This document shows, piece after piece, positions 8,343 through 16,450 of a stretch of DNA of 64,000 nt (positions are counted from its first letter, which is position 1; the number at the start of each line of letters is the position of its first letter). The translations under genes were made by a program, and so were the position numbers. Origin of the DNA: a bacterium D16-50 (GTDB lineage Bacteria > Bacillota > Clostridia > Lachnospirales > Lachnospiraceae); the NCBI GenBank assembly GCA_003612485.1, contig RAZA01000015.1, positions 22,008 through 86,007 on the forward strand, written 5' to 3'. Below the pieces are notes generated by a model. The model did no database searches and had not been told where the DNA came from. It saw only the letters and a program-made list of their open reading frames with translations.

Positions 8343-9312
8343 TCTGGCTTCCTCCTCCAAAGTTTTCGACCAGATGCTCCTCCAAATCAGAGATATCGTA
8401 GTCATCCCGTTTCTGGAAGCGGTTGAACTGGTTCTCTTGTCCCTGCCTTCCGTTCCGCCCCTGCCTTGTCCTGCTCTGGATGATCAGCGTCTCGAACTTC
8501 TCCCTGAACTTCTTTGCGCTCCGAATATTAGATTTCCAGAACCCGTCAGTGGTCGCAAAAGTCAGCGCCTCAATGATGTCCGCCTCTCCTCTCCCGTCCA
8601 GCCGCTTCATACGCTCTATTTCCACAGCCCATTTGCGCTTTTCCAGCTCCGTCTTTGGAACCTTGGAGTCGGGAAATACCGTCACGCATGACCGGATCAG
8701 CATCTCCACGCACTGGTACTCAAAATCGCCGATCGGGGTCGTTTTGGACAGACCTGCAGGCATGGCAACAGAATCGTTGCCCGAAGGCGCAACAATTAAT
8801 TCCTTCTCTCTATCTCTAATCTCTAATCTCTGTGTAACGTTTTGGTAACTCTCTGGTAACTCTCTGGTAACGTTGTTACCGCTATTACGTTGGTAACTCT
8901 CCGGTAACTCTTCGGTAACAATGTTACCCTCAAGCATCTTTTTCTGCTCCCGGATGCGGCGCATGATGGAGGCCTTGTCCGTCTCCGATCCTATCATTTC
9001 TTCCATGCGGGGAATACATATCTCCCCGCCCTCCAGAATCTCAACTAAGCCAATGGTCTTGAGGAGTTCCATCGCCACCACAACAGTGTCGAAATTAGTC
9101 TTGGTTATCTCTGCGAGTTTTGCGAAATCATATGGGACGAGCAACGTCCCCACCGTCCGGATCAGCAGGCCGTTAGTCTTCAGGGATTTTAGGCAGAGCT
9201 TCAGATAGAATAGGGCATATTCCTTCCCTTTCGGCTGTTCCTCCAGCCATTCGATTGCGTCATCGTCAAAAAAGTCTTCTCTCAGTTTCATCCAGTAATA
9301 TTTTTTAGCCAA
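8320..9312 (-). CDS. phage replisome organizer protein
   Basis: TTG at 9312 is the chosen start: GAAAGGAAG precedes it and the family consensus begins just after (AKKYYWMKLREDFFDDDAIEW). The first 120 residues are the phage replisome-organizer N domain, a winged-helix DNA-binding domain that recognises the origin; the run GKEYALFYLKLCLKSL is typical. A middle segment around residues 135-165 (ELPESYQ repeated) is encoded by repeats described separately. The C-terminal 130 residues resemble the DnaD/DnaB-type region that loads helicase. By analogy with lambda O and SPP1-type organizers it should open the element's origin and recruit the host helicase. GTG 9354 is an alternative start. Confidence 0.85.
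   Translation of the reverse strand: MAKKYYWMKLREDFFDDDAIEWLEEQPKGKEYALFYLKLCLKSLKTNGLLIRTVGTLLVPYDFAKLAEITKTNFDTVVVAMELLKTIGLVEILEGGEICIPRMEEMIGSETDKASIMRRIREQKKMLEGNIVTEELPESYQRNSGNNVTRELPESYQNVTQRLEIRDREKELIVAPSGNDSVAMPAGLSKTTPIGDFEYQCVEMLIRSCVTVFPDSKVPKTELEKRKWAVEIERMKRLDGRGEADIIEALTFATTDGFWKSNIRSAKKFREKFETLIIQSRTRQGRNGRQGQENQFNRFQKRDDYDISDLEEHLVENFGGGSQSGGSKAE
8843..8928. repeat. two blocks of 11-bp iterons inside the replisome gene, likely replication origin
   Basis: Block A (8843-8880) has TGGTAACTCTC at 8843 and 8854, then TGGTAACGTTG at 8865, closed by the inverted GTTACC at 8875. Block B (8891-8928) repeats the design: TGGTAACTCTC at 8891, CGGTAACTCTT at 8902, CGGTAACAATG at 8913, closed by GTTACC at 8923. 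The period is 11 bp, one helical turn, and the two blocks are 48 bp apart start to start. Such iterons inside the initiator gene are the hallmark of lambda-type and lactococcal phage origins, where the product of the same gene binds. The adjacent pyrimidine-rich stretch (ATCTCTA repeats, 8800-8830) may be the unwinding side. Confidence 0.7.
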
Positions 9313-9328
9313 ACCACCACTTCCTTTC

Positions 9329-9352
9329 GCCGGAGGTCTACTAGCCTCCGGC
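9329..9352. promoter_or_regulatory. 8-bp-stem hairpin before the replisome gene ribosome site
   Basis: GCCGGAGG and CCTCCGGC form a perfect 8-bp stem with an 8-base loop in the 46-bp gap between the SbcDC stop and the replisome start. On the minus strand it ends one base before the GAAAGGAAG ribosome site. There is no U-tract, so it is not a classical terminator; an effect on translation or RNA stability is possible. Confidence 0.5.
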
Positions 9353-9358
9353 ACCGTT

Positions 9359-12300
9359 CTAATAAATTACCTTGCTGCCCTGATCGGTCTTTACAACATC
9401 CAAGTTCTGAGGGAATCTGGCTTTCATGGTCGGATCGTGCGTGATTGCCATAATCTTGATCCCGGCATAGCGTCTCTGGATTGTTTCAAGTGCATCGCAG
9501 TATGCTTGTATCCCGTCCGCATCAAGGAAAGGGGGCTCGTCGATGAACAGCATGCCAAGTTGGATTCCCGCCGAGGATGATTTGATTTCCGCAAGCGCCA
9601 GTATCACGGAGAGTGATGCCTTTACCTTTTCACCGCCGGACTTTGATAGGTACGGCAGAGCCGGCTTCCCATATTCCTCAATGAAGATATCCAACGTGAC
9701 AACCTCTTTCTTGGAATTGCTCTTCAGGATTTTTTCTGTCTTGAAGTCAATCCCCATCTTTCCACCCGTCATCTGACCGAGTATCGTGTTGGCTGTCGCC
9801 GTCAGCTTCGGCACGATTGTCCGGATAATCTGGTGCGGTATGCCGTCCTGACTGAATGCGGCCTTTAATGTATCATAGTCCGCCGTTTCCTTGGCGGCAT
9901 CATGCTCCTTTTCCTGCAATACAGCGATTTCCTGTTTCAATGCGGCAATCTGCTCCAACTTCTGCATGAATGCCCCTATCCCCATCTGGAGGACATTCAT
10001 TTCCCCCTCGATGCTGTCAAGCTGCGCATTCAACCTACCAATTTCCGCCTGCGTCTCCGCGAGCCCGGTTGTCTTCATCATTTCCTGAGACAGTTCCATC
10101 TGTTTCTCCGACAGTTCCTTTTCCTGCTCCGCAATCAGCAATTCCAATTCGCCAAACCGCTGCTTGGCATTGGAGAGCCTTTCCCTGATCACCGGGATCT
10201 GTTTCTCCTGCTCAATCCACGGTGCCAGCATTTTCATTTCCTCGGTGACGGCGGTATTTTCATCGAATGCGTCACGGTACTGCTCCATCTCTGACCGTGC
10301 CCTATCGGCCTCTGTAGTCGCCTCTGCGAGCCTCTTTTCAATACCTGATATGTTTGACTGGACATTCTCAATCGTAGCTTTTATCAAGACGATTTCTCCG
10401 TCTTTCTTCCTGACCTGCTCTGCCTTTGCGGCAAATGGGAACAGCTCCGCGCAATGTTTCTCTGCATTCGTTTTCTTTTCTGGACTGTACCCGATGGCAT
10501 TCCGCCTTGATATCGCCAGATCCACCGCTGCTTTCTTTTCCGCCAGATCAGCTTCCAGAACCTCCCGCTTCGCTATGTACTTTTCTTCTTCCCTCCGCAG
10601 TTCGTCCTTGGATGCCTTTGCCTTTTCCAGAAACTTGCAGCTGGCGTTCTCGATATCGATACAGCCGCAGTTGTCAGAAAGAATGGCAATGTCTTTCCCC
10701 AGAAAGCTCCTTGTCGAACCGATCATATTGTCAAGCGACTTTATAGCACTCTCGGTGCTTATCTGCGCAGCCCTCGCAGTCTGAACCCCCTGCTCCGCTT
10801 CTTGATACTTCAAAGCGATGGTCTGCAGATTATCCAATGTTTCCCTCATGTGCTGATATTCCTCTGCCTTGCGGAGAATTTCTTCATCACCGGAAGTATC
10901 CTCATACACTCCAAGCCGCCCCTGCTCTGTCTGGAGTTTCAGCCTTGCGGCGGAAAGCTCTGAAGCCAGAGAGGAAACCAAGGAATTTGCCCTTGAAACC
11001 TCCGATTGCTTTGTCCCGAAAAGCGCCGTAGCCTTGATCAGTTCCTTCTTCCTCGCTTCCAGAGTACGGTACCGTCCCACCTTTTCCAAAACCGTCTGCT
11101 CCGTTTCAAGAACCGTCCTGCAGCTGCTGATAATATCCGCCTGAGTGCGTCTATTCGTCTCTGTGGCAGTCTTTTTAACTGTCAACGATGAAATAGCCTC
11201 TGACAGCTTATTGCACCGTTTCTGCGCCTCCTGCAAAGAGAGAAGCTCCACGTTCCTCGCATCCCTCTCACCCGTCACTTCTCTGGCATTTTCTGACATT
11301 GCCTGAAGCTGTGCCTTTTTTTGCTCGATTTCTGCCTTCGGATCGCCGCTGCTCCTGATGATGGCGTTATGTATCTCGATTTCCTGCTTCAATTCCTTGG
11401 TCTTGGCTCCAAACTCCTTCGCCCGGCTCCATGCAATCTTGTTCATTGCCTCATATACGCCGAGACCGAGCAGATTTCCGAGGATAACCATTCTGTCCTC
11501 TTTTGGTGCCTGCAAAAACAGCCCGTACTGGTCCTGCATGATTAAGGCACAACTCTTGAATGTCAGGCTGTCCATCCCAAGGATATTGACAATCTCAGTC
11601 TGTGTGTCCTTATATTTTCCTTTGGAACGGTCACGCCAGGTCCCATCCACCATCTCCGAAAGGTTCAGCGTCCCTTTCCCGGACCGCGCCCTTGTCCTTG
11701 TCACCCGGAAAGTCTTCTCGCCAATCCGGAAAGTGAAAATGATGGCGCCGGATCGTACTTTTTCATCATTTCTGATCCACCCGGTCAGTTCCCCCTCCCT
11801 CGGCTCCTCATAAAGGCAATCGATAATGGCATCCATGAATAGGCTGCTTTTCCCTGCGCCGTTCTGTCCATTGATGGTGCAAAAGCTGATATTCTCAAAA
11901 TTAAACCGCTCTTCCTCATAATTGCGATAGTTCTTGACCTCTATCTCCACCGGCTCAAACGTGCCGATACCAGCTGCCATTGACATGCTCGCCTCTGCTT
12001 GTGCAATGACTTGCCTCGCTTTCAGCACCAGTGCTTGTATCTGTTCTTCCGGATACTGCTTATTGGAAAGGTACTGGCGGAGGTTTTCTTCCGGATCCGT
12101 CGTGCCAGACAAATCATTCCGGTCGGCCACCTCCTCAACCTTTTCCGGCAGAATCGCCGCCACATAGAAAGCGCCGTCCTCATATAAGGCTTTTTCCAGA
12201 ACCGCAGTATTCAAAGCCTTGCTTTTCTCATAAGAGCAGGTGTAAAGAATCCTCACAATTTTATCCTGCACCCCGGCATTATATTTCCACCAGTTGAACG

Positions 12301-13198
12301 CCACTTCGTCCATATGTCCGAAATTAAGTGCCGTAATGTCCGTATCCGTAAAATGGAATGTGGCAAACTCCCGGTAAGGCGTCTTGTGGAATGTGTTTCC
12401 CCATCCGTCTGGCGCATACTCATGGATCCAGAACCCACGCTCCTGCCCCTCATCATTGAATGTCATGGCATTTATGGCACCGCAGTAATAGCAGTTCTCC
12501 ATGTTTGGCAGCTTCTGCGGTCTATGAATATGCCCCATTGCAATAAGGTCAAAATCTGCGGCAATCAAACTCTCCGGCAGGAGGATCGGCTCGAACCGCG
12601 TCAGCAGCATCACCTGACCACTCTCCGTATTGCATCCCGGAATGGTATAGTGTGACATGAGGATGCTCTTTTTCCCCGGATCACACAGTGCTTTCAGGCC
12701 GAGTACGGAATTCGCAAGTTCCTTTGTCAGAACCTCATGCTCTTCCTCTTTCCCAAGCCCCGGGAACTTTGCCCTAAACGTCCCCCTATCAAAACCCGGG
12801 AGGACAGCTATATCAAATTCCTTCGTATTTATGATCTTGGGAGCAGTAACAATCTCCACATTCGGCATCAGTTCAAAATGTGCCTTAAGCTCGCTGAATG
12901 CCTCCGCACTGTCATGGTTTGGGGTACCACGCATCACGATTACCTTTCCGCAGCAATTTGCAAGCCCCATGATGATGTTCCGTGCCTGCAGAACTTCCTT
13001 ATGGCTCCGCCCCTGCCAGATTTCAGCCCGGTCGAACACATCACCCGATACAAGAGCCAGCTCCGGCTTCTCCGTTTCTGCGACACGCACCATTTCTTCA
13101 AGGCACCTCTGCGTGTCAAGAGAACGGAGGTTTACCCCGTCCCTTTCTGGTCCCTTAAAGTTTCCTATGTGCCAGTCACCAGTATGTAAAATCTTCAT
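9359..13198 (-). CDS. single-chain SbcD-SbcC (Mre11-Rad50) nuclease-ATPase fusion
   Basis: The first 400 residues are an SbcD/Mre11 calcineurin-like phosphodiesterase: GDWHIG at 7-12, SGDVFD near 52, GTPNHDS near 96, SHYT near 180 and GHIH near 220 provide the two-metal ligands. Residues from about 420 are SbcC/Rad50: Walker A GQNGAGKSS near 450, QDQYGLFL Q-loop region, a long coiled coil with a Cys-rich turn (NCGCIDIENASC) where the zinc hook would be, then SKSGGEKVKASL signature and GMLFIDEPP Walker B near the C terminus, and the switch His in AITHDP. SbcCD cleaves hairpins and protein-blocked ends. Host sbcD and sbcC are normally two genes; here 1279 residues join both. It overlaps the next gene by four bases. 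Confidence 0.9.
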   Translation of the reverse strand: MKILHTGDWHIGNFKGPERDGVNLRSLDTQRCLEEMVRVAETEKPELALVSGDVFDRAEIWQGRSHKEVLQARNIIMGLANCCGKVIVMRGTPNHDSAEAFSELKAHFELMPNVEIVTAPKIINTKEFDIAVLPGFDRGTFRAKFPGLGKEEEHEVLTKELANSVLGLKALCDPGKKSILMSHYTIPGCNTESGQVMLLTRFEPILLPESLIAADFDLIAMGHIHRPQKLPNMENCYYCGAINAMTFNDEGQERGFWIHEYAPDGWGNTFHKTPYREFATFHFTDTDITALNFGHMDEVAFNWWKYNAGVQDKIVRILYTCSYEKSKALNTAVLEKALYEDGAFYVAAILPEKVEEVADRNDLSGTTDPEENLRQYLSNKQYPEEQIQALVLKARQVIAQAEASMSMAAGIGTFEPVEIEVKNYRNYEEERFNFENISFCTINGQNGAGKSSLFMDAIIDCLYEEPREGELTGWIRNDEKVRSGAIIFTFRIGEKTFRVTRTRARSGKGTLNLSEMVDGTWRDRSKGKYKDTQTEIVNILGMDSLTFKSCALIMQDQYGLFLQAPKEDRMVILGNLLGLGVYEAMNKIAWSRAKEFGAKTKELKQEIEIHNAIIRSSGDPKAEIEQKKAQLQAMSENAREVTGERDARNVELLSLQEAQKRCNKLSEAISSLTVKKTATETNRRTQADIISSCRTVLETEQTVLEKVGRYRTLEARKKELIKATALFGTKQSEVSRANSLVSSLASELSAARLKLQTEQGRLGVYEDTSGDEEILRKAEEYQHMRETLDNLQTIALKYQEAEQGVQTARAAQISTESAIKSLDNMIGSTRSFLGKDIAILSDNCGCIDIENASCKFLEKAKASKDELRREEEKYIAKREVLEADLAEKKAAVDLAISRRNAIGYSPEKKTNAEKHCAELFPFAAKAEQVRKKDGEIVLIKATIENVQSNISGIEKRLAEATTEADRARSEMEQYRDAFDENTAVTEEMKMLAPWIEQEKQIPVIRERLSNAKQRFGELELLIAEQEKELSEKQMELSQEMMKTTGLAETQAEIGRLNAQLDSIEGEMNVLQMGIGAFMQKLEQIAALKQEIAVLQEKEHDAAKETADYDTLKAAFSQDGIPHQIIRTIVPKLTATANTILGQMTGGKMGIDFKTEKILKSNSKKEVVTLDIFIEEYGKPALPYLSKSGGEKVKASLSVILALAEIKSSSAGIQLGMLFIDEPPFLDADGIQAYCDALETIQRRYAGIKIMAITHDPTMKARFPQNLDVVKTDQGSKVIY

Positions 13199-13623
13199 GC
13201 AAAAGCCCTCTCTTTCTCTATCATTTCTTTTAATTGGGTGTACAGCAGCCCGAACCTCTTGTCCGATATCCCGCAGAAGTCCACCCCTTCGCTGGACAGC
13301 TTCTCCCCAACGAGCAGGATGTTCCCTGCGATCGGGTGCCCGTGCTTGTCCGTCTCATACAGATAGCTCCCTATAGGGTTCTCGTCAAGGTCATTGAAGA
13401 TGCCTTCCTCGTCTATCAGCATGCTCACGAAGCCGCCGGCCTCCCTGAGCACCTTCCCCGGAACCCCCAACTCGCTGTAGAGCCTCTTGGGCAGGACGTG
13501 CTCAAACAGCTCACACTGCGGACCAATCAATCTCCTCAGCTCCTCGTTCTGCTCCCGGTACGTCCCTTCCGGGAACTCGTGCACCGACATCTCGCTGTCG
13601 GTGCTTATCCTTATGATCTTCAT
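13195..13623 (-). CDS. DUF3846-like protein
   Basis: The start MKIIRISTD at 13623 overlaps the stop of the preceding gene as ATGA, giving translational coupling. The 142-residue protein matches the general layout of DUF3846 phage and plasmid proteins: a short beta-rich start, a central acidic stretch with FVSMLIDEEGIFNDLDENPIGSYLY, and IAGNILLVGEK. These proteins occur widely beside replication or anti-restriction genes; the function is not established. It overlaps the SbcDC gene by four bases (13195-13198). Confidence 0.6.
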   Translation of the reverse strand: MKIIRISTDSEMSVHEFPEGTYREQNEELRRLIGPQCELFEHVLPKRLYSELGVPGKVLREAGGFVSMLIDEEGIFNDLDENPIGSYLYETDKHGHPIAGNILLVGEKLSSEGVDFCGISDKRFGLLYTQLKEMIEKERAFA

Positions 13624-14639
13624 TTCCGCATCCCTCCTCTCTGTCCGTTCCGGACGATCTTCTGGCACTTGTAGCACAGTGGGCGGTCGTAGTGGTCCAC
13701 CGAATAGTCCCAGACATTTCTTGGGATTACCTCGTTGCATTTGTCGCACCGAAAATCCGATACCCTATCCTCCTGTTCCTGACTCTGGCCCACCACTCCG
13801 CTGCCGCCGGACGCCTCCGTGTATGTGCCGTCTATGTAATCACTGAGATCTTCTCCATACGAGGCCTCGGCGGCGGAGCCGAACGGCACTCTGGTCTCGA
13901 CCTGCTGGATGCTAGGTGCGACGCTTCCGAAGAGTTTCTGTGAAGACCGAAACATATTCTCGATGGCCGCCCGCTTCACGTCATCGTGATTCAGGTTCGG
14001 CACAAGGTACGCAACCACAAACGGCTTCCTGATCTCATCGAGCGTATAAGTGTTCTTGATGTGCAGGGCGGTCCTTATGGCGCCGTTCAGGGCCTTCGCC
14101 TCACATATCTGAGGCAGGTGTTTCATGAATTCAGCCTTCTGTTTAGTCGACATCCCGATTACTACGTTGTCAATGATGACCTCATGGGTATCCTCCACCA
14201 TGAGCACCTCCCCCGTGAGCTGGGGGACGGATATAGTGATGCGGAACGCCACGTCCTTATTTCTGCAGCTGCCGCACTGCACCACCTTGCCGCTGTAGCG
14301 GTTCGCCGCTACACATTTCTGGCAGGTGGTCGGGATGACATGCTCGCTGGAGACCATCTTGATGCCTGCGCCGTCTGCTAGCTTCTTCAGGCCATTTTTT
14401 GCGATGGCGTACATATCCGGCGTCTCAGGATGGCTTCTTCCTTCGTCGTCAATGTATGCCTTATGCCCTTTCTGCTGGATGTACACGTCCTTCTTCCGGG
14501 GATCTGGATCCAGACGCACGACCTGCACCACGGGAGCCTTGATGTCCGGCACCTCCACCATCACGTCGGTGTTCCCCAGCAGGTTGTACTGGGTGGCCGG
14601 GTACTGCTTCGAAATAGACAGTTCGTTTACTGATTTCAT
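13620..14639 (-). CDS. phage protein with two zinc ribbons, possible single-strand annealing protein
   Basis: The 339-residue protein has a CxxC-x11-CxxC ribbon in the middle (TTCQKC ... QCGSC, about 104-123) and a second at the C terminus (CDKCNEV ... LCYKCQK). Between them, EAKALNGAIRTALHIKNTYTLDEI followed by KPFVVAYLVPN recalls the conserved core of phage annealing or recombination proteins (K-A-x-N-R-A-I-R-x-x-L), a similarity from memory and not proven. Position next to SbcDC, RecU and a clamp supports a recombination role. It overlaps both neighbours by four bases. The family is otherwise unrecognised. Confidence 0.6.
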   Translation of the reverse strand: MKSVNELSISKQYPATQYNLLGNTDVMVEVPDIKAPVVQVVRLDPDPRKKDVYIQQKGHKAYIDDEGRSHPETPDMYAIAKNGLKKLADGAGIKMVSSEHVIPTTCQKCVAANRYSGKVVQCGSCRNKDVAFRITISVPQLTGEVLMVEDTHEVIIDNVVIGMSTKQKAEFMKHLPQICEAKALNGAIRTALHIKNTYTLDEIRKPFVVAYLVPNLNHDDVKRAAIENMFRSSQKLFGSVAPSIQQVETRVPFGSAAEASYGEDLSDYIDGTYTEASGGSGVVGQSQEQEDRVSDFRCDKCNEVIPRNVWDYSVDHYDRPLCYKCQKIVRNGQRGGMRK

Positions 14640-15001
14640 AGAAATTTACCTCCATATTGTATTTTTTGCTTGATTTGTGCAGCCGGATAAGTTACAATAT
14701 GGTCATCCCCTTTGGAGCACTCCGGCAGACTGCCGAGTGCTCTTTTTCCATATTGCAGGTACCCCTCGTCCCCGACGGACCCGCTGAACCATTCGCCTGA
14801 CATTAAACAGAAGACATTGAAATATTCGCCGTCCGACTCAACCTTCACGCAGCCGTCATTATAGTATGTGGCCCTTATCTTTCCGTGGATGCCGGGTCGG
14901 CGGAGAGTCTCCGCAAGCTTTCTGTGCATGGCTGCAACCTCCCCTTTATCCGTCTTCTCTTCCCTATAACTTCTCAGGAATTCAGAATAATTGATCTTCA
15001 A
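14636..15001 (-). CDS. hypothetical phage protein, about 121 aa
   Basis: TTG at 15001 is the proposed start (AAAGGAAAG about ten bases upstream); ATG 15037 is in frame but lies far inside the preceding gene. The protein has a basic helical first half (NYSEFLRSYREEK) and a second half with alternating aromatic residues (YYNDGCVKVESDGEYFNVF) that suggests a small beta fold. No known motif. It overlaps the downstream gene by four bases (ATGA), so it belongs to the same translational unit. Confidence 0.5.
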   Translation of the reverse strand: MKINYSEFLRSYREEKTDKGEVAAMHRKLAETLRRPGIHGKIRATYYNDGCVKVESDGEYFNVFCLMSGEWFSGSVGDEGYLQYGKRALGSLPECSKGDDHIVTYPAAQIKQKIQYGGKFL

Positions 15002-15254
15002 ATGTTTTTCTTTCCTTTCTCCATGCCCCGACAGCATGGATTATCTTCGCCAGAACCGTCAAGATGTTATATATCGCCCATGCCACAAGCGGAATCGACA
15101 GATATTCGCCTCCATAGGCTCTGTATCCCCTCCGGGCATAAGCCTGCTCTATGGCCCACAATGAGTACAGACACGTAACCGAAGCGGCGGCAGAAAGCCT
15201 GCACACTGCCGGCACTGCTTTCTTCAGGTTCCTCATGATCCTTGGCCTAGTCAT
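14982..15254 (-). CDS. small membrane protein, 90 aa
   Basis: Two hydrophobic segments are visible: residues about 15-38 (VCRLSAAASVTCLYSLWAIE) and 49-72 (YLSIPLVAWAIYNILTVLAK), joined by a basic loop YARRGYRAYGG. The N terminus is Lys/Arg-rich, which places it in the cytoplasm. The ATG overlaps the previous stop as ATGA. Small two-helix membrane proteins in early phage operons sometimes act in superinfection exclusion, but nothing in the sequence proves it. Confidence 0.55.
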   Translation of the reverse strand: MTRPRIMRNLKKAVPAVCRLSAAASVTCLYSLWAIEQAYARRGYRAYGGEYLSIPLVAWAIYNILTVLAKIIHAVGAWRKERKTFEDQLF

Positions 15255-15427
15255 ACCGTCTCCCTTTCCGCAGCCAGCCAGTCGAATGTATACTGCCCAT
15301 TCTTCTCTTCCCTCGTCAGCAGCCTGAGTATCTTGTTCTGTTTTTCCTCGGCTTCCTGCTCACAGTCACACTGTTCTCCCGGATCCAGACTGGCACCACA
15401 TCTGGAGCAGATTTTATAATATGCCAT
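15251..15427 (-). CDS. small zinc-ribbon-like protein, 58 aa
   Basis: The start MAYYKICSRC at 15427 has GGGAGGTG seven bases upstream; upstream in-frame sequence belongs to the previous gene. Cys residues in ICSRCGASL and EQCDCE form a probable four-cysteine site. The remainder is charged (QEAEEKQNKILRLL) and helical. A nucleic-acid or protein adaptor is possible. The stop overlaps the next start by four bases. Confidence 0.55.
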   Translation of the reverse strand: MAYYKICSRCGASLDPGEQCDCEQEAEEKQNKILRLLTREEKNGQYTFDWLAAERETV

Positions 15428-15428
15428 C

Positions 15429-15692
15429 TCACACCTCCCTTCCCTTATTCGTCTCGATGACGGCATCAACCACGTCAAGCGGGATCCCGAACCGCTCCGC
15501 AAATATGTACTTGCTGGCCTTGCCCTGAGCATATGCCATCATGCCCGACTCCTTGGCCAGACGGTTGATCGCCCTGATCGTCTCATACGCTTTGTTCTCC
15601 TTGCATCCGAGGAGTTTCATCACGTTCTCGGCGGTGACATAGGTAGTCGTTGCCGCCCTCAGGACTCCCGGCGCTGTTGCTAATGTTCCCAT
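15429..15692 (-). CDS. helix-turn-helix DNA-binding protein, excisionase-like
   Basis: MGTLATAPG at 15692 has AAAGGAGGG eight bases upstream. Residues about 18-75 read VTAENVMKLLGCKENKAYETIRAINRLAKESG then IFAERFGI, a winged-helix or MerR-like HTH resembling the small DNA-binding proteins (Xis-like or plasmid initiation-associated) of integrative elements. It could be the excisionase partner of the integrase at 21.1 kb or a regulator. It starts 13 bases before the stop of the upstream gene. Confidence 0.6.
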   Translation of the reverse strand: MGTLATAPGVLRAATTTYVTAENVMKLLGCKENKAYETIRAINRLAKESGMMAYAQGKASKYIFAERFGIPLDVVDAVIETNKGREV

Positions 15693-15982
15693 GCGATCCC
15701 TCCTTTCACTGCAATACATGGATCATCAAGTGTCCGCATCTCTGACCTGATAGGCACATCGATCTGGTGTTCCAGCGCCTTACGCAGTCCGGAAATTGCC
15801 GACTGCAGGTAAAGATCCCCATAATGGGTACGAAAATGCATATCTTGCTGCACCTTCTCGATCCCTTCTCCCTGCAGTACATAATGTTTTAGGAACCCTT
15901 TCACAATGGCATCCTCGTCCAGATTGTTATGGGCCAGATCAAACACCCAGATCGCCTTGTCTTCCATCCAAGATTTCGCCAT
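15680..15982 (-). CDS. hypothetical phage protein, 100 aa
   Basis: The start MAKSWMEDK at 15982 is chosen because GGAGGG lies nine bases upstream. A longer in-frame reading to 16045 would run through the end of a different coding frame (the DUF5688 remnant), so it is rejected. The protein is helical (DLAHNNLDEDAIVKGFLKHYVLQ) with no known motif. It begins 17 bases after the remnant's stop and overlaps the HTH gene downstream by 13 bases. Confidence 0.55.
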   Translation of the reverse strand: MAKSWMEDKAIWVFDLAHNNLDEDAIVKGFLKHYVLQGEGIEKVQQDMHFRTHYGDLYLQSAISGLRKALEHQIDVPIRSEMRTLDDPCIAVKGGIAWEH

Positions 15983-15998
15983 ATCCTTCATCCCTCCG

Positions 15999-16274
15999 TC
16001 ACGCCACCGTGAGGCAGCCTGTCTCACGGCTGTATCTATATACATTCCAGCTCAGCACATCCTGATCATCTACCTCTGTGCGGTTCACATTGGTCACCAT
16101 TTTCCGGAGAGTTTCCGGCGTAACTGCACAGACCGGCACTGCGAGCACCTCATGAATACTGGAGGGCAGCACATAGAGGTCGCTTCCTATGCTCCTCGCC
16201 AGTCTGTCGAAATACTAAGGGTAAAGCATCACTGCAGCTCCGCAGTACGCATCTCCATTAGTCAGGACAAACAT
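15999..16274 (-). pseudogene. remnant of a DUF5688-family gene with in-frame stop
   Basis: Reading the minus strand from ATG 16274 gives MFVLTNGDAYCGAAVMLYP, then TAG at 16218-16216, then without frame change YFDRLARSIGSDLYVLPSS, IHEVLAVPV, VNRTEVDDQDVLSWNVYRYS and a stop at 15999. This is the conserved C-terminal third of DUF5688 proteins (LPSSIHE and the VYxY motif are typical). Intact members are about 300 residues. The amino two-thirds are missing and one codon is now a stop, so I call it a decayed gene. Overlaps with a small frame at 16262 are minor. Confidence 0.65.
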
Positions 16275-16450
16275 ATCCTCCGATCCGCTCCCCTGACGCA
16301 GCTTTCCTGCTCCACACCTATCAGGGCGGCAACGGCAGCTCCCAGATTCATCACGGAGAATCCTGACTGCTCCGTGTTGCGCCTTGCGGCATCATCAAGC
16401 TCGTCCAGCCTGATCCCGTACTTTCCGCAGGCACCGGGCCTGCCCGTCAT
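16262..16450 (-). CDS. small hypothetical protein, 62 aa
   Basis: MTGRPGACGKYG at 16450 overlaps the stop of the XRE gene as ATGA, indicating coupled translation. The middle reads RLDELDDAARRNTEQ and a hydrophobic stretch VMNLGAAVAALIGVEQ, too short for a sure membrane helix. It runs 13 bases into the DUF5688 remnant. It may be genuine or part of the same decay; moderate confidence only. Confidence 0.4.
   Translation of the reverse strand: MTGRPGACGKYGIRLDELDDAARRNTEQSGFSVMNLGAAVAALIGVEQESCVRGADRRICLS

Noticed and set aside
15983..16045. Upstream extension of the 100-aa protein to an ATG at 16045
   Set aside because: This stretch is the end of the DUF5688 remnant in another frame; the ribosome site fits the start at 15982.
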